Of a stretch of 21,254 bases of DNA, positions 1 to 7,359 are shown piece by piece. The DNA is from Puniceicoccaceae bacterium (GTDB lineage: Bacteria > Verrucomicrobiota > Verrucomicrobiia > Opitutales > Coraliomargaritaceae). The position numbers and the translations under genes were made by a program. Each line of letters opens with the position of its first letter. Position 1 is the first letter of the stretch. The DNA lies in NCBI GenBank assembly GCA_003567255.1, contig PWZW01000169.1, positions 1-21,254 of the forward strand, given 5' to 3'. Below the pieces are notes generated by a model. The model was given only the letters and a program-made list of their open reading frames with translations, was not told the DNA's origin and did no database searches.

Positions 1-931
1 CCGGATCAATGTCGATGGCGAGCTCGCTCCGGGTGTTTACGCCAAGGACGTGATCCTGCACATCATCCGCAAACTGGGCACCAAGGGCGGTACGGGCTAC
101 GCCTACGAGTATGCCGGTTCAGTCTTCGACAACTTCTCCATGGAGGAGCGGATGACGGTTTGCAACATGTCGATCGAGGGCGGGGCCCGGGTTGGCTATG
201 TGAACCCGGATGAAACTACTTTTGAATACCTCAAGGGCCGTCCCTACGCGCCCAAGGGCGAGGCTTGGGACGCGGCGGTTGAGCGTTGGGCCAGCTTCGC
301 TTCGGATGCTGACTGCGTTTACGACGACATTGTCAATATCGATGCTGCCGACATCGCGCCGACCGTCACGTGGGGCATCACCCCAAGTCAGGGCATCTTC
401 ATCGATGAAAACATTCCTGAGCCGAAGGACGGCCGGGATGAAGGTGAATCGGCTTCGATTGCGGAAGCGCTCGAGCACATGAAGTTTGAAGGGGGCTCCC
501 CGATCAAGGGTAAGCAGATCGACGTGGCCTTCCTCGGCTCCTGCACGAACGGCCGTTTGAGCGACCTCAAGGAGGTGGCCCATTACCTCAAGGGCCGCAA
601 GGTGGCGGAGGGTGTGAAGGCGATTGTGGTGCCCGGCTCGCAGGGCGTCTCCATGCTGGCTGAGCAACTCGGCTACGATAAAGTTTTCAAGGACGCCGGC
701 TTTGAGTGGCGTGGTGCCGGGTGCTCCATGTGCCTGGCCATGAATCCGGACAAGCTGATCGGTGATCAGCTTTGTGCGAGTTCTTCCAATCGAAACTTCA
801 AAGGCCGTCAAGGTAGCCCGACCGGGCGTACTCTGCTGATGAGCCCGCTCATGGTGGCCGCTGCCGCCGTCGAAGGGCACGTCGCCGACGCCCGCGAGGT
901 CTTCAGTGTGCCCGCCCGCAAAACGGCCTAG
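1..931 (+). CDS. leuC: 3-isopropylmalate dehydratase large subunit (partial, 5' end outside window)
   Basis: LeuC pairs with LeuD to isomerise 2-isopropylmalate to 3-isopropylmalate in leucine biosynthesis, using a [4Fe-4S] cluster in the cytoplasm. The reading frame is open from the first complete codon at position 2 to TAG at 929-931, giving about 309 codons. The family is usually about 465-475 residues, so roughly the last two thirds are present. Visible family signatures are RMTVCNM and GARVGY near the start, DETTFEYLKGRP, the cluster cysteine in GSCTNGR, the paired cysteines in GAGCSMCLAMNPD, and SSNRNFKGRQG near the C terminus. leuD follows after 48 bp in the same direction, as in a standard leuCD operon. 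Nothing looks broken; the gene is cut only by the window edge. Confidence 0.97.
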   Translation, partial: RINVDGELAPGVYAKDVILHIIRKLGTKGGTGYAYEYAGSVFDNFSMEERMTVCNMSIEGGARVGYVNPDETTFEYLKGRPYAPKGEAWDAAVERWASFASDADCVYDDIVNIDAADIAPTVTWGITPSQGIFIDENIPEPKDGRDEGESASIAEALEHMKFEGGSPIKGKQIDVAFLGSCTNGRLSDLKEVAHYLKGRKVAEGVKAIVVPGSQGVSMLAEQLGYDKVFKDAGFEWRGAGCSMCLAMNPDKLIGDQLCASSSNRNFKGRQGSPTGRTLLMSPLMVAAAAVEGHVADAREVFSVPARKTA

Positions 932-979
932 GCCGGCAACGGACCGAACCCGCAACCCAACCACTTAACTTTAGTATCC

Positions 980-1582
980 ATGCCATCCACACCCATTAAG
1001 ACAGTTTCCGGAACCGGCGTTTTTGTCGCCGGCGACGATATCGATACCGACCGGATCATCCCAGCCCGCTTCATGAAGTGCATCACCTTCGACGGGCTTG
1101 GTGACTACCTCTTCTACGACGTGCGCAAGACGGAGACCGGCGAGGACAAGCCGCATAACTTGAATGATTCCCGTTTTGCCAGTGCCTCCATCCTGGTGAG
1201 TGGAAACAACTTTGGTTGCGGGAGTTCTCGGGAGCACGCGCCTCAGGCCATCCAGCGCGCCGGCTTTAACGCGGTGATTGCCGGTAGCTTTGCCGAAATC
1301 TTTTTTGGAAATTCGACCAACCTCGGGGTGGTTTGCGTGGCCGCGGGAGATGCAGACCGCCGCAGGCTGGCCGACGCCATCGAGGCCGACCCCTCCCTCG
1401 AAGTGGTGATTGATGTCGAAGCCAAGGCCGTGCGCTTCGGTGAAGACGGTTTCGACGTAGAGATCAAGGAAGGTGCCCGGGAGAGTTTGCTGAACGGCAC
1501 TTACGATCCGCTCGACGAGCTTTTGCAGGGTGCGGAGGCCGTCGACAAGACCGTCCACGAGCTCGGATATACCAAAGCTTGA
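980..1582 (+). CDS. leuD: 3-isopropylmalate dehydratase small subunit
   Basis: LeuD is the swivel-domain subunit that completes the LeuCD isomerase active site. The 200-residue protein matches the family's usual length. It carries DDIDTDRIIPARF near residues 15-27, the phosphate/substrate loop NFGCGSSREHAPQAI, and the following AVIAGSFAEIFFGNSTN, all hallmarks of the aconitase swivel domain. The ATG at 980 is the only sensible start before these motifs. The gene lies 48 bp after leuC and 37 bp before an exbB-like gene on the same strand. Joint transcription of leuC and leuD is very likely, and read-through into exbB/exbD is plausible. Confidence 0.97.
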   Translation: MPSTPIKTVSGTGVFVAGDDIDTDRIIPARFMKCITFDGLGDYLFYDVRKTETGEDKPHNLNDSRFASASILVSGNNFGCGSSREHAPQAIQRAGFNAVIAGSFAEIFFGNSTNLGVVCVAAGDADRRRLADAIEADPSLEVVIDVEAKAVRFGEDGFDVEIKEGARESLLNGTYDPLDELLQGAEAVDKTVHELGYTKA

Positions 1583-1619
1583 TTTGCCTTTTAGCTCCGG
1601 CTTGTCCAAAGGTATCCAG

Positions 1620-2237
1620 ATGGATCTATTGGCCAACGCCGGAGTTTTTATTTACCCCCTCGCCTTGTGTTCACTGCTGGCCGCCTTTGTCACGATCGAG
1701 CGGATCTTTGCACTGCTACCCAATCGAGTCTGTCCGCCGGGCCTGCTTGAGGCTATCTTAAACGGGCAGGCCACGCAGCAGCGCGCCGATCCGCATTCCA
1801 TCCTCGGGCGCATTTTGCTGTTTGGGCGCGAGCGTTCGAGCGATGCCGAGAGCTTGAAGGCGTTTGCCCGCCTGGAGGTGAACCGCATGGAGCGCGGCAT
1901 CTTTTTGATCGAGGTGGTGGTCGGGGCGGCGCCGCTGCTCGGCTTGCTTGGAACGGTGACTGGTTTGACTCAGGTCTTTGGCAATTTCTCGGTAGAAACG
2001 GGCATGCCCGAGCCGGCGGCTTTTATCACGGGAATCGCACTCGCCTTGACCACCACGATCATCGGCCTGGCTATCGCCATTCCGGCGCTCATTGCCCACG
2101 CTTACCTGATGCGGAGGGTCGAATCGCTTGCCTCAAACATCCATGTTGCGGTGGAGTGCTTGAGTGACCAAGGGGATCCGCAAGCGTCCTTGGAAAAATC
2201 CGGCGGAACCATGACAGCTAAGGAGTCCGGGGCGTGA
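1620..2237 (+). CDS. MotA/TolQ/ExbB proton channel family protein (first copy)
   Basis: This is an inner-membrane ExbB/TolQ-type protein that forms the pentameric proton-channel scaffold energising outer-membrane processes. From the ATG at 1620 it is 205 residues. The frame is open further upstream, but that part overlaps leuD and lacks family similarity, so the internal ATG was chosen. Three hydrophobic segments are visible at about residues 9-30, 100-123 and 136-160. The second contains the family motif GAAPLLGLLGTVTGL (102-116) and the third begins with the threonine-rich ALALTTTIIGLAIAIPA. The stop codon overlaps the start of the exbD-like gene by 4 bp, so the two are translationally coupled. 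No tonB or tolA lies alongside. It is shorter than the second ExbB-like protein in the window and not closely similar to it. Confidence 0.9.
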   Translation: MDLLANAGVFIYPLALCSLLAAFVTIERIFALLPNRVCPPGLLEAILNGQATQQRADPHSILGRILLFGRERSSDAESLKAFARLEVNRMERGIFLIEVVVGAAPLLGLLGTVTGLTQVFGNFSVETGMPEPAAFITGIALALTTTIIGLAIAIPALIAHAYLMRRVESLASNIHVAVECLSDQGDPQASLEKSGGTMTAKESGA

Positions 2238-2629
2238 GTTTGATCGAAAGGCGGCGGCGTCAGCCGCAAATCAACATTGTACCGCTGGTCGACGTCTTAA
2301 CCGTCCTCCTGTTTTTCTTTTTGGTGACGATGCAGTTTCGCCAGCTCAGCGCCCTGAACATCACCGCGCCGGAGATCCAGACCGCCGGGGAAAGCCGGAT
2401 TCAGGAGCGGATCGTGATCGCGATTGATGCCGAGGGAGCGCTTTTTCTGAACGAGCGCTCGGTGTCCCGGGAGGAGTTGACCGAGGCGATGAGTATTGCT
2501 GGCGACGTCCAGGCGGACACGCCGGTCCTGGTGATCGCCGACGAGCAAACCGCGCTTCGGCACGTCACCGAGGTCATGGATATTTGTCGGAGTAACCGCC
2601 TTAACCGGATACGACTGCAATCGCGGTAG
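2234..2629 (+). CDS. ExbD/TolR family biopolymer transport protein (first copy)
   Basis: This is the ExbD/TolR partner of the preceding ExbB-like channel: a short cytoplasmic tail, one membrane helix and a periplasmic domain. The 131-residue protein has a basic N terminus (ERRRRQ), then a helix at about residues 13-35 starting INIVPLVDVL. Asp20 in that segment matches the conserved proton-carrying aspartate of ExbD (Asp25 in E. coli). The periplasmic part ends with the usual alternation of VLVIADEQT and a final helix-strand. The start is GTG at 2234, overlapping the exbB stop (GTGA). This is the last gene of the leuCD-exbBD run and is followed by inverted repeats that may end transcription. 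Confidence 0.9.
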   Translation: MSLIERRRRQPQINIVPLVDVLTVLLFFFLVTMQFRQLSALNITAPEIQTAGESRIQERIVIAIDAEGALFLNERSVSREELTEAMSIAGDVQADTPVLVIADEQTALRHVTEVMDICRSNRLNRIRLQSR

Positions 2630-2640
2630 AAAATGCGCGC

Positions 2641-2675
2641 ACCGCAGAGCGGGGGACCAGGGGAGGGGCTGCGGT
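2641..2675 (+). terminator. Stem-loop just after exbD, possible terminator
   Basis: A perfect 7-bp inverted repeat, ACCGCAG (2641-2647) and CTGCGGT (2669-2675), encloses a G-rich 21-nt loop 11 bp after the exbD stop codon. No T-run follows, so it is not a typical intrinsic terminator. Its place after the last gene of the unit is the main reason to list it. Confidence 0.3.
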
Positions 2676-2694
2676 AATTGCTTGGCCGGCGGGG

Positions 2695-2775
2695 GCAGGC
2701 GGCGGAGCCAACCTGCCTACGTTGACGCCGCTTACGCAGTTGAAATTCCGTAGGCGGGTTGGCTCTGCCGCCCGC
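2695..2775. repeat. Long imperfect inverted repeat between convergent exbD and ppc (REP-like or bidirectional terminator)
   Basis: Two 27-base arms, 2695-2721 and 2749-2775, are reverse complements except at three positions, and the loop is 27 bases. The arms are GC-rich and centred on GCCAACCTGCCTACG / CGTAGGCGGGTTGGC. In a plus-strand transcript two of the three mismatches would be G-U pairs and the third A-C. The element sits in a 245-bp spacer between the 3' ends of convergent exbD and ppc. That is where REP/BIME-type elements and bidirectional terminators are commonly found. No second copy was seen in this window, so its repetitive nature is only inferred. Confidence 0.55.
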
Positions 2776-2874
2776 TTGCTGCAGGTAGGGTTGCAGAACT
2801 TTGGCGGATTTTAACCGTTCATCAGAGCTTCAGCACCTATGCTGCTTGATTGGTTGCACAACGATGTGGGCGGG

Positions 2875-5688
2875 TTACCCCGTCGTTCGCAGTCCGCTGG
2901 CGATCGCGTTGACCGTTAAGAGCAGTTCATCGATCAGTGCATTGGCCTGCGGGAGATCTGGATCCATGCTGCGCCATTGCTGGATAAGTTCAATTTGGCG
3001 CAAGTGCAGGGGTTCCAGTGCTTTGGCGCGGGGCTGGAGGGTTTTGTCCAAACGCGGACGGCGCTCCGCCTGTGGGGTGCCGAAGAGCTTGAGCAGGTGG
3101 TTTTCGACGCTCTCGTACTCTTCCAGAATGTTTTCCATGAAGCGCTTCCGGAGGGCCTCATCCGGGACCAGGCTGGCATAACGCTCCATCAGGCTACGGT
3201 CCGCACTGCAATGGGCGGTTTCCACATTGGTCATCACATAGTTGAGGAAAGGCCAGGTTTTTAAGGCCTCGCTCAGCTGCGCAAAATCGGCCTCGGAAAG
3301 GCCGTCGAGGGCCTTACCCACGCCGTACCAACCGGGGAGAAAGAAGCGGGCTTGTGACCAGCTGAAGACCCAGGGAATGGCCCGGAGGTCGTCCAGGGTG
3401 CGGGCACCGGAGCGGCGGGCGGGCCGTGAGCCGATGCGGCTGCGTTCAAGGACGTCGAGCGGGGTGGCGGTCGCGTAAAAATCGATGAAGCCCGGCTGCT
3501 TGAGTAGTGACTGGTAGGTCTCCCGCGAGGTGTCCGCGAGTTTGGCAAAGATCTGGTCGAGGCCTTTCGGTGGATGGCTCGGTATGCGGGTTGACTGCAG
3601 CGAACAGTAGGCGGTTCCGGAGAGCAGCAAGGTCAGGTTATGACTTGCGGTGAGCGTGTTAGCGTATTTTTGGCCGATGGTTTCGCCTTGCTCGGTCAAG
3701 CGTATGTCGGAGTTGATCGTCCCGCTGGGCAAGGCTTCGAGGAAGCGGTGGGTCGGTCCGGCTCCCCGGCTGATGGTGCCGCCCCTGCCGTGAAAGAAGC
3801 GTACGCGGCAGCCGTGACGGGCGGCCGTTTTGGCGATGGCACTTTGCGAGGTGAACAGATTCCACTGACTGGAGAGAATGCCGCTGTCTTTATTACTGTC
3901 GCTGTAGCCGACCATGACCTGTTGGACGGGCCGGTTGATTTCATCCGGGATCATGGTCGCGCTTCCGTCGTCTGCGCCTTTTTTCACTAGTAACCGGTTG
4001 CGGCGATGGTGCCAGCGGTGCGAATTCTGACTGATCGGATGAGCCAAAAACTTGTCCAGAATGTCAGGCCCGCGCTGCAGGTCATCAATGGTTTCAAGGA
4101 GCGGGACCAGCGGAACCAGGCAGACCAGCCCGAAGTCGAGCTGCCGGAGCAAGCCGGCTTCGCGCGCGAGAAAGTAGAGCGCGAGCAGATCGGCGGGGGA
4201 GCGCGTCATGCTCAAAATAATCGATCCGATACCCTCTTCTCCGTAGAGGTTGATATGCCGGGCGACTTCGCGAAACGCGCCAATCGCGCCCTCGGCCTCT
4301 TTGCCCGGTTTGTCGGCCACGCCAAGCAGTGGGGTGGCGTCGTTCAGATGCTTGTTGAAAAAGTCGATTTTTGCTGCTTCCGACCAGCCGGAGTAACCGG
4401 TTTCCTCCATCCCGGCGGCGACCAGAATTTGGTCGATCGCGGTGTCGTGGTAGCCGCTGTTTTGGCGAATGTCCAGCGTTGCGAGGTGAAAGCCAAAAAC
4501 TTCAGCCATGCGGAGCACGGGGTCGAGGTCGGCAGTGACCACGCGGTGAGCACCTACTTTTTTGAGGGAACTACGCAGACGGCGCAGGTCACCAGCCAGC
4601 TCAAAGCCGTAGTGGTAGTAGCGGCCGGCATCGGTTTGCTCACTGGGATCCAGCTCGACCGGAGGGAGCCGCTCAAGCACAAACGAGAGGTATTGCCGCC
4701 AGGGTTCAGCCGGATTGCGATTGGCGATGCTCGCCGCGTTTGGTCCACAGGTTGCGGCAAATTCGTCGAGCGCGCTGAGCAGGTCCGAGGGCGGTGATTG
4801 CAGATTGGCCGAAAGAGAAAGCTTTGAACGCAAAGCCTGTAGCTCCTTGGTCAAAAGATGCAGGGCGCTTCTGCGTAGATCGCGGAGCGATTCGCGGGTG
4901 ACTTGCGGAGTGACCAGCGGGTGCCCGTCGCGGTCGCCGCCGACCCAGGTGCCGAAGCGAATGCGCGGCCAGGTGGCTGGGTCGTCTATGATCTCTGAGT
5001 CCCAGCCCACGGCCTTCCAGGCATCTATCAGATTGAGGTCGGAGCGGCGGACGGCGGAGGGGAAAACGTTGCAGAGGTAGTGGAGCAGGGTGGCGCGTTC
5101 AAGGGCGACTGTGGGCTTTTCCAGCAAGGTTTCCCCGGTGCGCCAGAGGCGCTCCAGCACGGCCTTGATCTGGTTGTCGATCTGATCCCTTTCCATCGGC
5201 GTGTACATCTGGTTCTCCAACTCGATGAGGAGAACGTAGAGTTCGCGGTGCTGCTCCATGACCGTGACCCGCTTGGCCTCGGTGGGGTGGGCCGTCAAGA
5301 CGGGTTCGACCCTGAGGTAGGGGAGGGCTGCGGCAACGTCCGCCGCTTTCCAGCCGGTTTGTTTGAGGCGTTCGAGGTACCAGCCCCAGAGCCCGCGCTC
5401 TGCGCTGACCCCCCGCTCGCGCTCAGCCTGACGGCGCATCTGGTTTGAGGTGTTTTCCTCCACCATGTTGAGCAACTGGAATGAAATCGAGACGGCCTGA
5501 AGCATGGCGGGGGAGGTGCTCACCTCAGCGTCTTGGATTGCTGGTGCTTCATTGATCCACGGGAGGCGATCGGCGATGGCCTGTTCGCCCAGTTCGCAAA
5601 GCACTTCGCGAAAGCAGGACATCAGATGCAGGAGGTCGCGGTCGATCTTATCAAAGCCGGCGCGGAGACGTTCAGAACTGAGAACCAT
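2875..5688 (-). CDS. ppc: Phosphoenolpyruvate carboxylase
   Basis: The enzyme adds bicarbonate to phosphoenolpyruvate to give oxaloacetate, replenishing the TCA cycle in the cytoplasm. The protein is 937 residues, slightly longer than the E. coli enzyme (883). Catalytic signatures are VLTAHPTEAKR (His134), VGGDRDGHP (249-257), GYSDSNKDSG (594-603), FFHGRGGTISRGAGP (631-645, Arg635 and Arg641) and RLTEQGE (663-669). It ends in GLRTTG rather than the usual (M/L)RNTG, so the Asn that helps bind the inhibitor aspartate in E. coli is replaced by Thr935. The ATG at 5688 has an AAGGGA stretch just upstream that could serve as ribosome binding site. selO lies 91 bp upstream on the same strand, so the two may be co-transcribed. 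Confidence 0.96.
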   Translation of the reverse strand: MVLSSERLRAGFDKIDRDLLHLMSCFREVLCELGEQAIADRLPWINEAPAIQDAEVSTSPAMLQAVSISFQLLNMVEENTSNQMRRQAERERGVSAERGLWGWYLERLKQTGWKAADVAAALPYLRVEPVLTAHPTEAKRVTVMEQHRELYVLLIELENQMYTPMERDQIDNQIKAVLERLWRTGETLLEKPTVALERATLLHYLCNVFPSAVRRSDLNLIDAWKAVGWDSEIIDDPATWPRIRFGTWVGGDRDGHPLVTPQVTRESLRDLRRSALHLLTKELQALRSKLSLSANLQSPPSDLLSALDEFAATCGPNAASIANRNPAEPWRQYLSFVLERLPPVELDPSEQTDAGRYYHYGFELAGDLRRLRSSLKKVGAHRVVTADLDPVLRMAEVFGFHLATLDIRQNSGYHDTAIDQILVAAGMEETGYSGWSEAAKIDFFNKHLNDATPLLGVADKPGKEAEGAIGAFREVARHINLYGEEGIGSIILSMTRSPADLLALYFLAREAGLLRQLDFGLVCLVPLVPLLETIDDLQRGPDILDKFLAHPISQNSHRWHHRRNRLLVKKGADDGSATMIPDEINRPVQQVMVGYSDSNKDSGILSSQWNLFTSQSAIAKTAARHGCRVRFFHGRGGTISRGAGPTHRFLEALPSGTINSDIRLTEQGETIGQKYANTLTASHNLTLLLSGTAYCSLQSTRIPSHPPKGLDQIFAKLADTSRETYQSLLKQPGFIDFYATATPLDVLERSRIGSRPARRSGARTLDDLRAIPWVFSWSQARFFLPGWYGVGKALDGLSEADFAQLSEALKTWPFLNYVMTNVETAHCSADRSLMERYASLVPDEALRKRFMENILEEYESVENHLLKLFGTPQAERRPRLDKTLQPRAKALEPLHLRQIELIQQWRSMDPDLPQANALIDELLLTVNAIASGLRTTG

Positions 5689-5779
5689 ATCCCTTCAGTA
5701 GAAACATTCTGGCTAGTGAATAAAGCAATTTCCGTCGGTTGGCCCCCGTTTTTGGGTCGGGCGCTGGTGGCGGGGATGC

Positions 5780-7258
5780 TCAGGTTCCGCAAAAGGTTTG
5801 GTAGACGCGCTCGCTCGGTTCGGGCGGTTTGGTGTAGGTGTCCGGTACACCCTCCGCCTGGTAGGGATTCGTGAGGACTTGCAGGAGCGAGTGAAACGGG
5901 CCGAAGTCCCCGGCTTCGCTGGCGGCTTGCAAGCTGGTCTCCACGAGGTGATTGCGGGGAATCACCGCCGGATTTGCGGTATCCATTTGCGCCTGTACGG
6001 TACTCTCCGGTTTTGCTTCTGCTTCCAAGCGGAGGCGCCATGCGCCGTGCCACTTGGCGAACGTGGGGTTCCCCGCCAGCGGATGATCCTCAATTTGTAA
6101 AGTACTCAGCAGGCGAAAGGAGTTGGTGTAATCGGCGCGCGCTTCCTGAAGGCAGGCTAAGAGGCGATCAATCAGCCCGGCGTCTTCCGCTTTTGCTTCA
6201 AAAAGCCCCAGTTTGGTCCGCATTTGCCCCAGCCACGCCTCCTCATATTGTTTTGGGAAGCGCTCGATGACCTGATTAGCGCAGTCGATGGCGGCAGCGC
6301 GCTGCCCCGGCAGGAGTGGGAGCAGTGCTTCGGCGAGGCGGGCCAGGTTCCATTGTGCGATGGGGGCTTGCTTGCGGTAAGCGTAGCGGCCGTGATGGTC
6401 GATGGAGCTGAAGACCGTCTCCGGGTTGTAGGCGTCCATGAAGGCGCAGGGACCGTAGTCGATCGTCTCGCCACTGAGGGCCATGTTGTCCGTATTCATC
6501 ACTCCGTGAATAAAGCCAACCGCTTGCCACCGGGCGATGAGTCCGGCGAGGTCAGCCCCGAAGCGGGCGAGGAGCGCGGCGTAGGGTTGCGGGGCTTCGC
6601 TCAACTCGGGGTAGTGTCTGGCCAGGGTGTAGTCGGCCAGTGCCCGGAGGTCGCCTGGATCGCCCTCCGCCGCCGCGTACTCAAAGGTGCCGATGCGGAG
6701 GTGACTTTTGGATACACGGGTGAGGATGGCGCCTGGGTTGGCCCCGTCGCGCAATACCGATTCCCCCGTGGTGACCACTGCCAGACTGCGGGTGGTCGGG
6801 ATGCCCAGGGCGTGCATGGCTTCGCTGATCAAATATTCCCGCAGCATGGGGCCCAGTGCGGCCCGGCCGTCTCCACGCCTGGAAAAGGGAGTCCGCCCGG
6901 CGCCTTTTAACTGAATATCCCGCAGTTCACCTTCCGGAGTGCGCTGCTCTCCGAGAAGGATGGCCCGCCCATCACCAAGCAGGGTGAAATGTCCAAACTG
7001 ATGGCCTGCGTAGGCTTGGGCGATGGGGCGTGCACCGGGGGGCAGCGTGTTTCCGGAAAAAATGCCTGCGCCCGCGGCCCCCGCCAAACTTTCTTCCGGC
7101 AAGCCCAGGGCACGGGCCAGAGGGCGATTGAAACAGCACAGTTGAGGCGCTGCGACGGCCTCCGGGTGGGCCGCTTGGTGAAATGCCGACGGGAGGGTGG
7201 TGTAGCTGTGTTCCAGCTGCCAAGCGGGTGATTTTGTCTGCGCGGCAGATTGTTCCAT
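5780..7258 (-). CDS. selO: Protein adenylyltransferase SelO (YdiU/UPF0061 family)
   Basis: SelO is a pseudokinase-fold enzyme that transfers AMP to Ser/Thr/Tyr residues of target proteins and is linked to redox stress. The frame opens at 7303, but the second Met (7258) gives a normal 492-residue protein with an N terminus like those of homologues, so it is preferred. Family motifs, numbered from that Met, are AYAGHQFGHF, the QLKGAGRTPFSRRGDGR block (116-132), HGVMNTDN (Asp257) and DYGP (metal-binding Asp267). The loop after DYGP holds Cys271. The protein ends in FCGT, so Cys490 sits three residues from the end, the position of selenocysteine in animal SelO. The gene is divergent from purT and upstream of ppc. 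Confidence 0.94.
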   Translation of the reverse strand: MEQSAAQTKSPAWQLEHSYTTLPSAFHQAAHPEAVAAPQLCCFNRPLARALGLPEESLAGAAGAGIFSGNTLPPGARPIAQAYAGHQFGHFTLLGDGRAILLGEQRTPEGELRDIQLKGAGRTPFSRRGDGRAALGPMLREYLISEAMHALGIPTTRSLAVVTTGESVLRDGANPGAILTRVSKSHLRIGTFEYAAAEGDPGDLRALADYTLARHYPELSEAPQPYAALLARFGADLAGLIARWQAVGFIHGVMNTDNMALSGETIDYGPCAFMDAYNPETVFSSIDHHGRYAYRKQAPIAQWNLARLAEALLPLLPGQRAAAIDCANQVIERFPKQYEEAWLGQMRTKLGLFEAKAEDAGLIDRLLACLQEARADYTNSFRLLSTLQIEDHPLAGNPTFAKWHGAWRLRLEAEAKPESTVQAQMDTANPAVIPRNHLVETSLQAASEAGDFGPFHSLLQVLTNPYQAEGVPDTYTKPPEPSERVYQTFCGT

Positions 7259-7338
7259 GAGGAGGAGGGTATGCCCTGGCAAGTTCCCCGCAAGGTTAAG
7301 CATGGATTGACGCTTTGAAAAATCTCGACCCCTTGCGC

Positions 7339-7356
7339 GGTAAACTCTCTTTTACC
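7339..7356 (+). promoter_or_regulatory. Short hairpin immediately before the purT start
   Basis: GGTAAA (7339-7344) and TTTACC (7351-7356) form a perfect 6-bp inverted repeat with a 6-base loop, ending three bases before the purT ATG. It lies in the 101-bp divergent selO-purT spacer and replaces any visible Shine-Dalgarno sequence. It could be a protein-binding site or an RNA hairpin affecting translation, or chance. Confidence 0.25.
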
Positions 7357-7359
7357 CTT

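Noticed and set aside
119..964. Open frame antisense to leuC (about 281 codons)
   Set aside because: leuC is clearly the real gene here; the antisense product shows no domain.
7315..7359. TTG at 7315 as the purT start
   Set aside because: It adds 15 residues not found in PurT proteins; the ATG at 7360 aligns with the family N terminus.
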